A stretch of 64,000 bases of DNA from Lytechinus pictus (GCF_037042905.1 NC_087254.1:21167103-21231102); one strand, 5' to 3'. Counted from the first letter of the stretch, positions 22,001 to 32,452 are shown. Program-made: numbers and translations. The notes: generated by a model from the sequence alone, not told the origin.

Positions 22001-24879
22001 GCATCATGATTTCAAATGGGAAGGGTTTCTCAAGATGACATATTAATGATTTAATACTACAATTGAAAGTGCCAAGATTGCAAGATATTATGATTCATTT
22101 TGTTCTTGACTACTTTATGATTAAAAGGTGAAGAGTTGAAAAGTTATTATCTGCTGAAAAATATCAGAAAAATAAATCGTATAAGCGAGGTGATATTCGT
22201 TGCAGTTCTTCAGCAAGGCCAGACACCAAATTGCAAATTTTTTGTCAGTCTGCGCCTGTAAATGCACTTAAACAGATACATATCGCCCTGCAAAAGTTGT
22301 GAATGATTATCACGATGGTCATATCGGGTAGGTTTGATGACTCTCGTTTATCTCTCGTCTACATGCAGTCCCTTTGATATGGCGAACGCCCGTCCCTCCG
22401 GCCGTACATCCTACGTTTCACATCAGAGAGATAGTTATTTGGAAGACACAGTAACACCTTCAAGAGGGAACTATGACACACCCCCTCCCACTGTGAGTTC
22501 TATCCCTTCATCAAAACACCCCTTGTATGCATGTTTCTTGGTGAACTTTAGTATTCATATATTGTGTTGTTTTATCTGTTGTGTAATTGTTTCTGTATCG
22601 TCTCTGTATATGAGTCTTATTTTTGGCCTGTGAGATAGTATATAAATAATGCAAACCTTCAGTAAAGGATTGATGGGAATTTCTAATTATTTTCTATATA
22701 TACATAAACTATATAAGGGGGGGGGGGTATATTGGATCAGCTCTTATATTCCTGAAATGATAACCAAGTATTTTGAGCTGTTTAGAGTAACTGAGTATGG
22801 CTTACCAACAAGTGCCTATAAAACAAAATGATGTATATGCTTTGTTTTATAAAATAATGAACTAGATCCCAGTTATTTATTAAATCAGCATCATCTGAAA
22901 CCATGACCAGTCAAAATGTGTTGGGTTATAATCACAGGAAAATGAATGTGGCATTCCTCAAACCATGTCAACGTATAATACCCTGATATCTAGAGACAAT
23001 TTAACCAAAAGACCTGATGCCTGCAAATAAGAATACTGTTATACCAAATTGATATAGGCTTCATTTCATTCATTAGAGCAATAAGCATTTTTGAAGGGAC
23101 CCACTGAGGGGTTTTGGATTATTCTATCTTAAAAATATTAATTTCTTATGTCGTACAATAGGTGGAGAAATTACAATAGTTTTCTCCCTATTTCTTGGGG
23201 TTAATAGCGCGAAATATATTGAACTGAAATGATTTAAGTGTAGATCTTAATTGAGGTAAGGGCAAACTAAAATAACAGAAATATGTGATCAAAATTTACA
23301 GAAATTTGAGTATGTTGATAATTTGGATTGAGTGCGCTTGTGAATTTTACCCAAATATGATGAAGTTAATTTCAGCCCAGTAGCTGTTTTGGTGAATCAG
23401 TGTAGTTGAGATTGAATTAGGCCAGGGTAACTATCGAGCATAGAAATTGCTCTTTGGAAGCGTATATCCCACATTCAGTGAACCAACCCTGTGGTTGATT
23501 ATTAAAGAAATATAAAAATTGATTGATGTTTGTCTTTTCTTTGCTTTGTGTATACTCTACATATTTGATATATGTCTTTGTCTGTTTGTGGTGTTTGTCT
23601 ATATTGCTGTCTTATCCAAATTTGCTTAATATTACTAGTTTCTCTTTAATTTCAATTTTGTTATAGATGCTTTCATTATTTGATGTATGGTGTTTTATGG
23701 TTTTGATCATACATGTACTTTTGATCTACTTTTCTTCTTCAAAGTTTATTCTCCTCTTTTCACAAAGTTAGGTTTTAATTACATCTAAAATTGCAACTCC
23801 ACATGAATCAAGTAGTAGTTGAATCATAATACCACTACTAGTATAAAATCAAATCAATTGAATCAAATTGAATTTTAGGTTTTAAATAATATTTGACTTC
23901 AAAAGGAAAGATTTGAATGAATAACAAATGTTTGAAATTTGCAGTTTTTGTCTGTGATTTTCAAATTACCAAAACTGTGACACCGAGTCAACCATGCAGG
24001 AAGTTAACATTTTTAAATGATGTAAAGATAGATATATTGGTTTATAGAAATAAAATATCGTTTAAAGGAGAATGAAACCCTTGAAACCAGCTGAATCCAT
24101 ATCAAAGAGAAATATCAAAGAAATATATTGTTGAAAGTTTGAGGAAGATTGAATGAATAATAAGAAAGTTATGAGCATTCGAATATTGAGATCACTAATG
24201 CCATGTAGATCCTCCCATTGGCAATGCGACCAAGATCTGTGATGTCACACACGTACAACTCCCTCATTACTTTAGTACTTATTTCACTTATATTCTCACT
24301 TTTATAGAGTCTATCACAAGGTGAGGTGTTCTCTTTATGAGAGGACAAGCACAGAGGTTTCACAACATTATATCATTGATGAATCGTTTGTCATATGATT
24401 AGAATGAGCAAAAAGAGATGTTTTGGGGTATATTTTCAGTGTCCAAAAGGGGAGAGTTGTTCATCTGTGACATCATAGATCTTGGTTGCATTGCCAATGG
24501 GAGGATCTCCATAGCATTAGTGATCTCGACATTCAAATGCTCATAACTCTTCTATTGCTAGTCCTATTTTACTCAAACTTTTGTTGATCTTATTCTTTGA
24601 TTTTTCTGCTTTCACAAAAGCTAACTTGCTCCAAGAGTTTCATTCTCCTTTAACTTTAAGCTGAAAGCTGAATTTGTTCAAGTTACAAGTCAGGGAATTG
24701 TATTTTATTTATTTAAGATATAAGTTTTGACATGAAGTTGATAATGTGATTTATGATTGATTTTACAGTATACCATGGCCATGAGGAGAGATGGGAATAG
24801 ACGAACACCTGATAGGTCATCAAGGGAAGAATCATCCAATCAAAATAGGTTATCAGCTGGATCTGCAAGTCTCGTCTGA
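6831..24879 (+). CDS. TTYH: Tweety homologue (TTYH-family membrane protein), 5'-partial gene, 11 exons
   Basis: Joined exons: 6831-7075, 7739-7834, 8469-8541, 9039-9114, 11417-11472, 13642-13734, 14833-14966, 15610-15711, 17704-17877, 22369-22492, 24769-24879. They give 427 codons and a TGA in one open frame, every intron being GT..AG. Family signatures in order: an extracellular helical loop with sequons NQT and NLS; a YYDYFRW entry into TM3; TM4 ending in GAELFIEVGLGDLC; a second extracellular domain with four Cys (GDLC, LKC, LVDC, HGIC) and a YYLKC..NPF motif; TM5; and a Pro-rich cytoplasmic tail with a PPPTY PY motif. TTYH proteins are five-TM plasma-membrane proteins, long proposed as anion channels though recent structures question this; in vertebrates some bind NEDD4-2 through a PY motif. 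TM1, TM2 and the start codon are missing from the visible exons and probably lie upstream. Family assignment is firm; the paralogue is not assigned. Confidence 0.93.
7739..7834 (+). CDS. TTYH: TTYH exon: TM3
   Basis: Completes the split Arg and encodes WMGMVLLLTFQLVTCLFVLL followed by a polar SRSSRYLL turn. The hydrophobic run corresponds to TM3 of TTYH proteins, where an aromatic R-W pair precedes a Leu-rich helix. Acceptor TGTTACAG, donor GTAAGT, exon end in phase 2. Confidence 0.92.
8023..8187. mobile_element. 165-bp palindromic miniature element in TTYH intron
   Basis: Starts CCAGGGGCCCGTTTCATAAA and ends with its inverted form. The arms pair for about 70 bases, including the matched block GGACTTGCAACTGTTGTAA. 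Sits in the intron between 7834 and 8469. Confidence 0.85.
8469..8541 (+). CDS. TTYH: TTYH exon: TM4
   Basis: Twenty-four codons encoding SSILSIVCILMIWCLVGAEL followed by FIEV. The W-x-x-x-G-x-E-L pattern in TM4 is typical of the family. Acceptor GATGACAG, donor GTAAGT. Confidence 0.92.
9039..9114 (+). CDS. TTYH: TTYH exon: start of second extracellular domain
   Basis: Encodes GLGDLCVAPDQYIMTEAGKT and five more residues. GLGDLC-x-x-P-D-x-Y is a near-match to the highly conserved G-S/L-S-D-F-C-x-x-P-D-x-Y motif that follows TM4 in TTYH proteins. It was the first segment to identify the gene. Confidence 0.93.
9230..9380 (-). repeat. tRNA-derived SINE (minus strand)
   Basis: Read on the minus strand from 9380, GGGAGCGTCGTGGTCTAGTG opens a tRNA-like head. 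A-box-like GTGGTCTAGTGGTTA is followed by B-box-like GGTTTCGAATC about 35 bases later. A non-tRNA body continues toward 9230. It lies in a TTYH intron, 115 bases after the exon ending 9114. Confidence 0.7.
11417..11472 (+). CDS. TTYH: TTYH exon: YYLKC / NPF segment
   Basis: Nineteen residues (first codon split) reading DVLDYYLKCTDSIINPFSS. This matches the family's D-I-L-x-Y-Y-L-x-C...N-P-F segment. The Cys is one of four in the extracellular domain expected to form disulfides. Acceptor TTTTAG, donor GTAAGT. Confidence 0.93.
12900..13117. mobile_element. 218-bp inverted-repeat element
   Basis: The left end CAGGGGGGTGTTTCACAAAG, continuing ATTTAAGTATGACTT, is mirrored at the right end. The centre is CpG-rich. 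TTYH intron. A relative lies near 44899-45091. Confidence 0.85.
13642..13734 (+). CDS. TTYH: TTYH exon: extracellular helical segment
   Basis: Thirty-one whole codons beginning SITEANNDLASAHKSVTSLE and ending SPSSQ. It is helical and polar, in the position of the S-x-x-x-L-x-x-x-x-x-x-x-L heptad-like stretch of TTYH extracellular domains. Acceptor TTTTGCAG, donor GTATGT, phase 0 at both ends. Confidence 0.9.
13773..14171. mobile_element. 399-bp inverted-repeat element beside a TTYH exon
   Basis: TACCCCTTTCATAAACCCAA is mirrored at the right end. The interior holds several inverted AATTATCCGCATTA-type motifs. It begins 38 bases after the exon donor at 13734. Confidence 0.85.
14371..14630 (+). 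repeat. Probable 3' end of a non-LTR retroelement with (GAATT)n tail
   Basis: A T-rich segment ends in GATTGATGGATTGAAATAAA followed by tandem GAATT units at about 14603-14625. Short simple-repeat tails of this type end CR1/L2-like elements. No reverse transcriptase motif is visible. Confidence 0.4.
14833..14966 (+). CDS. TTYH: TTYH exon: distal extracellular domain
   Basis: Encodes 44 codons including VTALVDCTGIHKDYITALHG then ICYNT. The L-V-D-C-x-x-I/L-H-x-D-Y-x-x-A-L-x-G-x-C pattern is diagnostic for TTYH proteins just before TM5. Acceptor TTGTTTCAG; a GTGAGT donor splits the last Ile codon. Confidence 0.94.
15610..15711 (+). CDS. TTYH: TTYH exon: TM5
   Basis: Thirty-four residues forming one hydrophobic helix (AGVGFLLISGIVLGLLITLI) with a basic end AARIARR, consistent with TM5 leading into the cytoplasm. 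Acceptor TGTTACAG, donor GTATGT. Confidence 0.93.
16184..17043 (+). mobile_element. DR1-bearing tandem-repeat transposable element, copy in TTYH intron
   Basis: The left end GTCTCACCTGCAT is mirrored as ATGCAGGTGAGAC near 17007-17019. The left end continues with GTGAGACTATAGGCGCCGC and a GGCGGCGGCG stretch; the right end finishes near TTCCACTTGTTT. The interior has about four degenerate units of roughly 150 bases with motifs ATGAAACTTGGACATAA, ATCACTGAACATCCTG and CAAGGTCAAAGGTCA. Inverted relatives occur at 53116-53784 and 60446-61439. No coding sequence. Confidence 0.8.
16490..16827 (+). promoter_or_regulatory. Three perfect DR1 sites
   Basis: AGGTCAAAGGTCA occurs at 16490-16502, 16653-16665 and 16815-16827, about 162 bases apart. 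The sequence is a textbook direct repeat with one-base spacing bound by RXR heterodimers, HNF4 and COUP-TF; the upstream TCAAGGTCA version also fits an ERR/SF-1 monomer site. Occupancy is not shown. Confidence 0.6.
17167..17475. mobile_element. 309-bp inverted-repeat element, copy 1
   Basis: GGCCTGTATTCTGAAGTCAG at the left and the inverse at the right, with AGGTTTAACTTA..TAAGTTAAACC arms. A close second copy lies at 20227-20532 in the same orientation. TTYH intron. Confidence 0.88.
17704..17877 (+). CDS. TTYH: TTYH exon: proximal cytoplasmic tail
   Basis: Encodes 57 codons, beginning KINYEVDQEDPFLPPPTSTA. The D-x-E-D-P-F acidic/Pro stretch resembles the D-D-D-P-F region after TM5 in vertebrate TTYHs; the rest is Arg/Pro-rich and probably disordered. 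Donor GTAGGT. A tRNA-like SINE head begins about 25 bases beyond this donor. Confidence 0.9.
17905..17980 (+). repeat. tRNA-like SINE head just after a TTYH exon
   Basis: A-box-like TGGCTCAAGTTAGTGATGCG is followed by B-box-like GGTTCTAATCC about 35 bases on, the spacing of an internal RNA polymerase III promoter. The anticodon region does not form a good tRNA. It starts about 25 bases after the donor at 17877. Confidence 0.55.
17981..22368 (+). other. TTYH intron content
   Basis: A 4.5-kb intron, AT-rich. Apart from the SINE head and the element at 20227-20532 it contains, at about 21820-22140, three degenerate tandem units of roughly 120 bases sharing GATTTTGCTTTT-AACTGCATCATGA-type sequence. 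No other gene seen. Confidence 0.5.
20227..20532. mobile_element. 306-bp inverted-repeat element, copy 2
   Basis: The same family as 17167-17475; most of the interior (GTGCTAAAATTATGGGAAGCC region onward) is alignable with a few changes, implying recent spread. Confidence 0.88.
22369..22492 (+). CDS. TTYH: TTYH exon: cytoplasmic tail ending in PPPT
   Basis: Forty-one codons ending DTPPPT. A phase-0 GTGAGT donor joins PPPT to the Tyr that opens the next exon, forming a PPxY (PY) motif as in other TTYH tails. Many Ser/Thr/Tyr residues. Acceptor CTACATGCAG. Confidence 0.9.
24062..24653. mobile_element. 592-bp TTAA-bounded inverted-repeat element before the last TTYH exon
   Basis: TTAAAGGAGAATGAAAC at the left, exact inverse at the right, TTAA at both ends. 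Long internal arms pair, e.g. GATCCTCCCATTGGCAATGC against its inverse near 24491-24510. TTAA ends suggest a piggyBac-type source. Confidence 0.88.
24769..24879 (+). CDS. TTYH: TTYH terminal coding exon
   Basis: Opens with YTMAMRRDGNRR, completing the PY motif, and ends GSASLV then TGA at 24877-24879 (36 codons plus stop). The tail is basic and Ser-rich. Acceptor TTTTACAG lies 115 bases after the end of the TTAA-bounded element at 24062-24653. Confidence 0.9.
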   Translation, partial: YTMAMRRDGNRRTPDRSSREESSNQNRLSAGSASLV

Positions 24880-25440
24880 CAATGGCTTCTATGGCAGACA
24901 TAAAAGTCTGCTCTAACTACAGGGACAATTGATTTCAGACATGTGTCTGTTTGTCATCAGACAAAAGTCTGCTCCTCAAAAGACATAAGTCTGTGTGTCG
25001 ACAGATAAGTCTGTTCAACTCCAAGGACAATGATTTCAGACATGAGTCTGTTTTTCATCAGACAAAAGTCTGTTCTTTAACAGATGCGAGCTGTGCGTCA
25101 ACTTACATCTCTTCATCTTTCTTTTCTGTGTCAGACATTAGTCTATCATCTCTAAACTCATGTTACAATGGGTTTTAGAGCTGTCTGCTCATGTTCAAAG
25201 TCCATTGGCGGTGGTTTCTACAACAGACATAAGAATTTTCATCTACAAGCTCTTATAAAACACCTGTACCTGCTAATCTCGGGACTTCAGTTTGATAGCT
25301 TGTACAAGTGTATGTCAGACAAAAGTCTGTTCTTCTTCAAACTCATATGGTAATGGTTTGTATAACAGACAAATGTATCTTTATCTGTAGACTCTTGGGA
25401 TAAAGATTTCAATTGCAGTCATAAGCATTTTCTTCAGATC
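24880..25440 (+). promoter_or_regulatory. TTYH 3' UTR segment with clustered CAGAC/GTCTG palindromes
   Basis: Directly after the TTYH stop. Nine short palindromes of the form CAGAC-N2-6-GTCTG or one-mismatch variants occur at 24895-24910, 24936-24949, 24958-24971, 24981-24992, 25002-25013, 25037-25050, 25059-25072, 25132-25145 and 25316-25329. Three are the identical 14-mer CAGACAAAAGTCTG. Each could form a 5-bp hairpin in RNA, and the GTCT/AGAC halves match the core of Smad-binding DNA sites. The cluster is directly visible; any function is inference. Confidence 0.6.
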
Positions 25441-27485
25441 CCTATACAATTGCTTCAACAGAATTAATTTGTTTCAAAGATAAATCTTTTCAATGTGTCT
25501 GAAAGAAGAAGCAATTGAATTGGATGTGTATCTGGTAGCATCCATTTATCAGATAAATCCTGTATGTTATTTTTATCTGTCTGATAAGATTGGATTGACA
25601 TTTTGATTTTGTTTATCTTGTCTATTCCTGCTATGTTTTGAATTCAGTTTATTTTATTCATATCAAGTATTTGACAATCCATTGCTGTTGAGCATATTGT
25701 ATCTTATCAACTGGCTCTCTAATGTTAAGAAGAACAGTTTCATATCTGATGCTTGGGATGCCATAGGGCATTATAAATGTTTCTGTTACATCAGACTTAA
25801 AAAAAGAGGCTAGCTTCATGCTGATATTAAGTGCTATTTTTTTTTTAATAAAAATGTTAGGGGGTAATACTAGTAATGAGACCTGATAGTTTGGTTCCGT
25901 GATATATCTACATTTCATACAACATTTAGATCAGAAAATAAATTCCATTGAAGCTGAAATTGCACACATTGTCTTTTAGATTGCTGTCAATATCAAATTC
26001 TATAATTTCATGACAAATATGTTTGTGACCAATCAAATATCCTCTCAATTTCAGGAGCTTGCAACAGTAACTTTTAGCTTGCCATCGATTTAAAAGTTTT
26101 GCGAAATGGATGACACAAGCCCATTTTAATGATACTTTTGGAGTCGCTGGACACACAAATGTTTGGGTGGGGTGAAAGAAAATGATAACTTTTATACTGA
26201 GTAATATTTTGATAACAAGTAGTAATCCATTTTATAACCTATAACTGTTAGATGCCTTTGAAAATAATATTGTATAGTCATCTTTATCATAACTTGCAAA
26301 GTATCACATTCCTTTCATATGTATATTTAAGAAGTAAAAATCTTATCAAAAATGCATTGCAAAGTAACAAATTATTGAATTCCCTTGATGTAATATATGT
26401 AGGAAGAATTACAATTTATACTTTCTCTAAGCTTTCTTGCCAAGAGCCATGAATGCCTGAATTAATCTCATTTACCATCTTAATATCCCAAACTTTGTTT
26501 ACTCCAGCTTGAGGTCTTTCCATCATTGTCATTCATGAGGAATGAGTTATAATTTTCTGGCACAAGATGTTGTAAAAAAGACTAGAAATACTTGTTAGTT
26601 CTTCATCCTTGGGGCACAGCCAAAAACTTGCCCATCAGACATTCCTTTGTCACCTAGTTGTAGGGTTATAATCGGGTCAAGGAAAGTAAGTTTTTGTAGT
26701 ACACCTATGTCTAAGTTTAGCAGTTCGACGTTCCTTGGATGGAATGAGATTATTTTCATATACTTGGGTAGACAATTTCAATAATGATAATAGAACATTC
26801 CCTTCTATGATACATCATGATTAAAATCACATTCTCTACATATATGTATTAACCAGGATTGTAATATCCTCAAACCTATGATGGCAATTTTCGATATCAA
26901 TTGCAATTTTATATCAATAATTTTTACATTCTAACTTATAACCCCATTCATCCCCTTTAGAGATTTAACTTATGTATTATCTCAATATTGCCCATTCCTT
27001 GTGGATCCATCAAAATATCTTGATCATTTGTAGCATTTTTTATTTTCCTATGTCTTTTTTTAATAATATGAAAATTTATTTATTGTCATACATTGAATTT
27101 ATTGCCGTACATTGAATTTACTCTCTGTATATTAAAGAGTTACATGAACAAGTTTCTATGTATACATGTTGTACAAGATAAGATGTATACTTTGCTTGCC
27201 ATAATGTTAGTGCATATTGTTATGTCTTGTTCGATAATCCTACATAAAGGAGTTCTACATGATATATTTTTCCAATGTTCATCATGCTGTGAATGAAAGC
27301 AATGTCATTTTATTCAAGATCTAAAGGATAATTTCCTCATGAATTTATGGTTATATAATGCAACAACACATTTATGATATGAACTCCTATAAGAAATGTT
27401 CTACCCTCAAAATGGCAAATAGAAATGCTTATAACATTTCTTGCAATGACTTTATTTACATTCAAATAGAAGCATGATGGTGGTT

Positions 27486-27820
27486 AGGATCACGTATCAC
27501 TGAACACTATTGTATTCATTATATGATGCATTACACTTCGTTATAAAATGGATTCCACTTTGTTCACGTGTGCTCTTAACACAGTGGGCACAATGAACAA
27601 TCGAAAATTGAGAGGAAAAAGAACATGACAAATCCCACCACTTTTTTATGTCACAAAAACTATGTTTGTGTTTATTTAAGAACCTATTGCTTCTTTATTA
27701 CGTATTGATCAAGTTAAATTCAAACTTGAAAAATTCAAAATCCAATGCACAGTGTCGGTGAATTACCTGCTATTTTGCACCACGTTTTTAGAACAATAGT
27801 GTTCAGTGAAGCTTGGTCCT
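27486..27820. mobile_element. 335-bp inverted-repeat element
   Basis: The left end AGGATCACGTATCACTGAAC, followed by ACTATTGT, is mirrored at the right end with three mismatches in 28 bases. No coding content. Confidence 0.7.
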
Positions 27821-29610
27821 AGAGACCTAATTCATGTTTCTAATTTATGAATTCGATAGTTTCTAACAAACAACCATGAAAGATGAGTTTCTTTTTCATA
27901 GATATACCCTTTACAACTAGTTAAATATGACACTGATATTAACACTGACAGGCTTAGGCATTATCTTGGCAAAAGAAGTATCTACACAAAATGAAATGAC
28001 CTACACTCTAATTTTATATCAAACTGGCTTTTTTAAAGAAACATAATATTCTTATGGCTGCTGTTTTAATTGGCTTGAATATACAGAAATAGTTGATGCC
28101 TTTATAGTAACAGTATATTTTTTCTACTAATTGAAAATTTGATAAAAATTTGCATCAAAGTTGTTGAAGCTGTATTTTGAGAGAATGAGAATTCAAATTG
28201 TAATTTTCATAATATGGTAATTAATGAAGGTATTTTGTACTTATGATTAAATATAGATCTACATTGCATTGTACATATTTGTAAATTATATGGATTTCCT
28301 ATTAGAATTGGTTTTAACATGAGAAATAAACAATATCAATTTGAAAGTTAGATAAATTTTGTGTTGAAATTTGACAACTTTGTTATTAAGTTTTTCATTA
28401 ACCATTGGATATATGCTTTTTACCCATTCAAAATACAAAGAATAAGAGTGTCAGTTATTGTTAATGGGCTAAAGATCTTCTTTTTTTTACACCTCTCAGC
28501 AGATCTAAACTTTCACTGTTTGTGTTTTCTCTTATTTATAGTTTTTTGTAAGAAATGCAATCATTAAAAAGTATTTTGAAATGTAGTTGTAAAGGAAGAA
28601 ACTTGTACAAAATGAATGTGTATGGTGCTTTTATCTAAGACAATCATGTATTACATTATAAATCAAATCTCTTAAAAAGTGCATTCGTTACTGGAGAATC
28701 AGACTATTTCAAATTAAATTTCATTCTTCTTATCAATACCTGTGTAAAATGAGGCTGCAAGGAGCCGGTATCTTCTTATCATGTAGAATAATTTTATTTT
28801 GTGCAGGAATATGTTAGGATTTCTGTTTCTCTTATTTATTTTGTTTACTACTAAAGTGCTGCGGTAGTATACATGTATTTCATTTCCTTTCTCCCCCACC
28901 CCCTCATCAATGTACATTCATTGAAATTAGGTTATTTCTGTTACTTACAGCAGTGTACAGTACATATTGATGCTTCAAAAAATTTAGTGTATTTGTCATA
29001 GATACACGCGGATGAGAGTTTTTTTATCTTGATATCTTGTACTAAATAAATTGTTGCTGATTATCAAACTTATTGATTTGCCAACCATGAAATAACTCTC
29101 TAAAATGCTTCCAGTTATAAGTAATGCATCATCACAATTTCCTCTATGTGTAGATTAGTCCTTCCTACATTGTAAATATGCACTGATTTGTCTAGGTCTT
29201 TCCTTCCTGCCCGCACAAACAGTTATATCCTCTAACAACAAAAAAGAGACATGTTTTTAGACTAATGCACGTATACATCAGTATGTATTGGGTATAAGGC
29301 ACATCAGTTTACATTGACCAATCTCTAGAGAACTTTTACAGCTGAATGTTTAAATTGTTGTACTTAGCAGTTAAAATGCAACAAATTATGTCGTTGTTTG
29401 CTTTCCAAAGTTGAGAGAGATTTCCACCCAAGACGGGACTGGGTTCCATATTTAAATGACTGTTTTAATGCATGCGCTGTAATCCTAGAAACATATTTTT
29501 GATCAAATTTGGCCTACTCTATGACAAGTCTTCCTCTTCAGATAAGCTCCTTTTCTGCCATAGCATTTACATTTATCAAGTCAATGTAAGAACACTCACA
29601 TCACCACTGA

Positions 29611-30169
29611 TTAAAGGCTCCAGGCTGAAAATAATATGAATAAATGGAGTAAAAGTAGACAAGCAAAACCTGTATTTCATCAAATTTGATGATCAATAAC
29701 AAAGATGTTACAAGTTAAAACTTTTTCTTTACTTTGATGAAACAGTTCTAAGTAGAAATATGTGCTGAGAGAATTGATGATGTCATCCCCCACTTTTTAT
29801 TTTTATTACATGATTTCAATTTTCTGGTCCAAAATGTCTTTAAAAAGGACTGATTAATGACCCATTGTGTGATAGTATTGCTTTAACTTATGTTTTTACA
29901 AGGGAGATATACTTCAATACACATATATGACCCAAAAAAAATAAGATGTCATATTATTATAAAATACGAATGGGAAGGAATGGGGAACTGATATCATCTG
30001 CTCACTCAATGCATGTCCATGACAACATACATGTACATAAAGTGTTTCACTAAAATAATGTAATAACTTTGCTATTTCTCATCAGATTTTGAAGTTTTCA
30101 GCCTTTTGCTTGTTTCATTTTTGTATAATTTCATATTCAAATCATATTATTTTCAGCCTCAAATACTTT
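29611..30169. mobile_element. Inverted-repeat element related to the TTAAAGG group
   Basis: TTAAAGGCTCCAGGCTGAAA..AATATGA at the left; the inverted TCATATTATTTTCAGCCTC at the right. Inner arms pair around GATGAAACAGTT / TGTTTCACTAAA. The right TTAA is eroded. Confidence 0.65.
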
Positions 30170-31629
30170 GTCATGTTAAGGGAAATATGACTATAGCTTC
30201 ATGTGTTTATTGTGTTGGGGTGTTCCTATGCCCATACAACACAGATCTACTATAAGGTGTTCTTACAATGATGTGACAATTTCTAAACCAACAATCATAC
30301 CATGATGTAATTGGTTAGTATCTTCTGACCTCAAAACTTCACTATAATAGTGACTACATTATGTATTAAAAGCCTGTTTTTTATTGATTTTTTTAAATTA
30401 TGATTTTATCAGTACATTCTCTTGTAAAAAAGCTGGGTGTATATTACTTTGCTATTTTGCACAGAATAATATTATATTGTATAGATATATAATTTGTGTA
30501 TATACATGTATCTATAATGTATTTGCATATCTGGAAAATTATCCATTGCAATTGAAGCACTTTTTATGCATATTAGAAATAAAAAATGTATAAATAATTC
30601 ATCTTTGTATCATTTTTGTGACTTCTGTTGTCATTCTATATATATGAGCACCAAATTAGACAACTAGTTATTCATGATTAGTGAATTTGTGGACTTGATG
30701 GAAATGATGGAGCATAAAGTTAAGCTTTTTGTTACAAGTCATGACAGAAAATGTCTCACAGTGACTGGGGAAAAAGGCATTTATGATGCACTAAGCTATT
30801 GTGTACAATAACATTAGCGATATTCCCTGAAGAATGATAAGATGTAATTCTGGCAAAAGTAGTGTGTACTGTACATAGACAAAATGATATATAGGACTAC
30901 ACAAATATTCTCATTTGAACCATTTCAGCTCTTTTGTATCACAATATGAATGTCCGGCATTTGAAGAGATTTTCTTTGAATTTTTCTGAAAAATGCAAAA
31001 ATAAATTGAAAAGTTCAAACATTTTTCTTCATCTTACACCATATTAGAACCAAACAAATTAAATTTCTGTTGAATTTCGCCTGAAACATTTCAGCTGTTT
31101 TCTTTTTTATTTATTTATTTATTTTATTTTTTGTTGGGGATGTCATATTTAGAATATGAAGGCATAAAAAAAGCTTTAGAGGACATTGATGGAGCCATGA
31201 TAAAATAGATGTACCCTGTTACAACCGATAATGTCGGAGTGACGCATGATGTTACGCAATGATCGTCCAATGCATATAATATCACAGTCAATGCGTAATG
31301 TAACTTTTCTAATGCATGAAATCACATGTCCCAACACATAATGTCGCAGCGGTGTTTGCTTCAGGACTCGAGTTACAGTTACAAATAAGATATGAATGTT
31401 TTCACTCAGTATTTTGTTCAAGCTTTGTCACCTGAATGTTTTCGAAAGAGTGGGTGTGGGTGGGTAAGTGTGTTTGGTGCAAGGGAAGATGCAGGGGACG
31501 GGCCCAATATCATAATCATTTCCATATATATTTTGGTTAATTATATTAAACTGAGTGAGCCAGGTGCGACTCAAGCCATGCATGTACGTTCCCTAAAACA
31601 AAATGTTCACTGCAAAGAAACATATTATA

Positions 31630-32452
31630 CAGTGCGTCCCACAAAAAACGAAACCGAGATTTATCGATGATTTATCATAACTTAATCGCAAATACAATAG
31701 ACAAATGACCTACCATTTTAAAGCTTAGAATCTACTCTTTCATCTGAAATTACTTAGATTATTTCTCATTCACGCATGAGTGAGTAAAAAGAATTTGAAA
31801 AAGGGGTTACCAAAAAGTCACTTGGCGGGCCGTATCTGGGTTTTAAAAAGAAAACCACATTTTTAAAAAGTTCAATATCTGCTCTTTAATTTGATACCTC
31901 AATTACAGAAAATGGTCAAGAAATAACAAAGTTATGGTTATTTGAAATAAGGCTTCAATTTCAATAATTTCATTAAATGAAGAGGTTTTACAGGCTAGCG
32001 TTCAAACTCACTCGACACTCCGTTTTGTTGACGATCAGCCAGCATGCATTAAGTCTTTTGTTACCGTGCGATAGCTTCTGTGGGAAACCGTTGAAAACAC
32101 GTTTATTTAATGAAATTATGGAAATACAAGCATTGTTTCGAGGGATCATAACCTTTTTACTACTTCACCATTTTCTGTGATTTAGGTATCAAAGAAAAGA
32201 GAAGATATTGTACTTTTTAGTCATGTGATTTTCTTTTTGAAATTCAGATACCCCCCGCCAAATGAGTTTTTGGCATCCTTTCTTCGAATTGTTTTTGCTC
32301 AATCATGCGCGAATGAGGAATAATCTAAGTAATACCAGATGAAATAGGAGATTCTAAGCTTTACATTGGTAGGTCATTTGTCTATTTTATTTATGATTAA
32401 GTTATGATAAATCATCGCTAAATCTCAGTTTCGTTTTTTTTGGGACGCACTG
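31630..32452. mobile_element. 823-bp mariner-like foldback element with TA duplication
   Basis: Termini CAGTGCGTCCCA..., flanked by TA at 31628-31629 and 32453-32454. The two halves are inverted copies of one another over most of the length, about 350-400 bases each, meeting near 32040. No coding capacity. An RNA copy would fold into a very long hairpin. Confidence 0.88.

Larger units (their letters stand above)
25441..31629. other. Intergenic / possible long TTYH 3' UTR
   Basis: AT-rich, with no supportable coding sequence. AATAAA-type polyadenylation signals on + occur at 25847 and 28325 among others, so the transcript end cannot be set. Two inverted-repeat elements (27486-27820 and 29611-30169) are listed separately; otherwise I see no gene or RNA here. 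Confidence 0.5.

Noticed and set aside
24951..25353. Frames overlapping the TTYH 3' UTR palindromes
   Set aside because: Cys/Ser-rich output of the repeated AGACA/GTCTG text, with no start context or similarity to a known family.
24880..25440. CRISPR-like array from regularly spaced palindromes
   Set aside because: Spacing is irregular, repeats are 12-16 bases and vary, and the setting is an animal gene.
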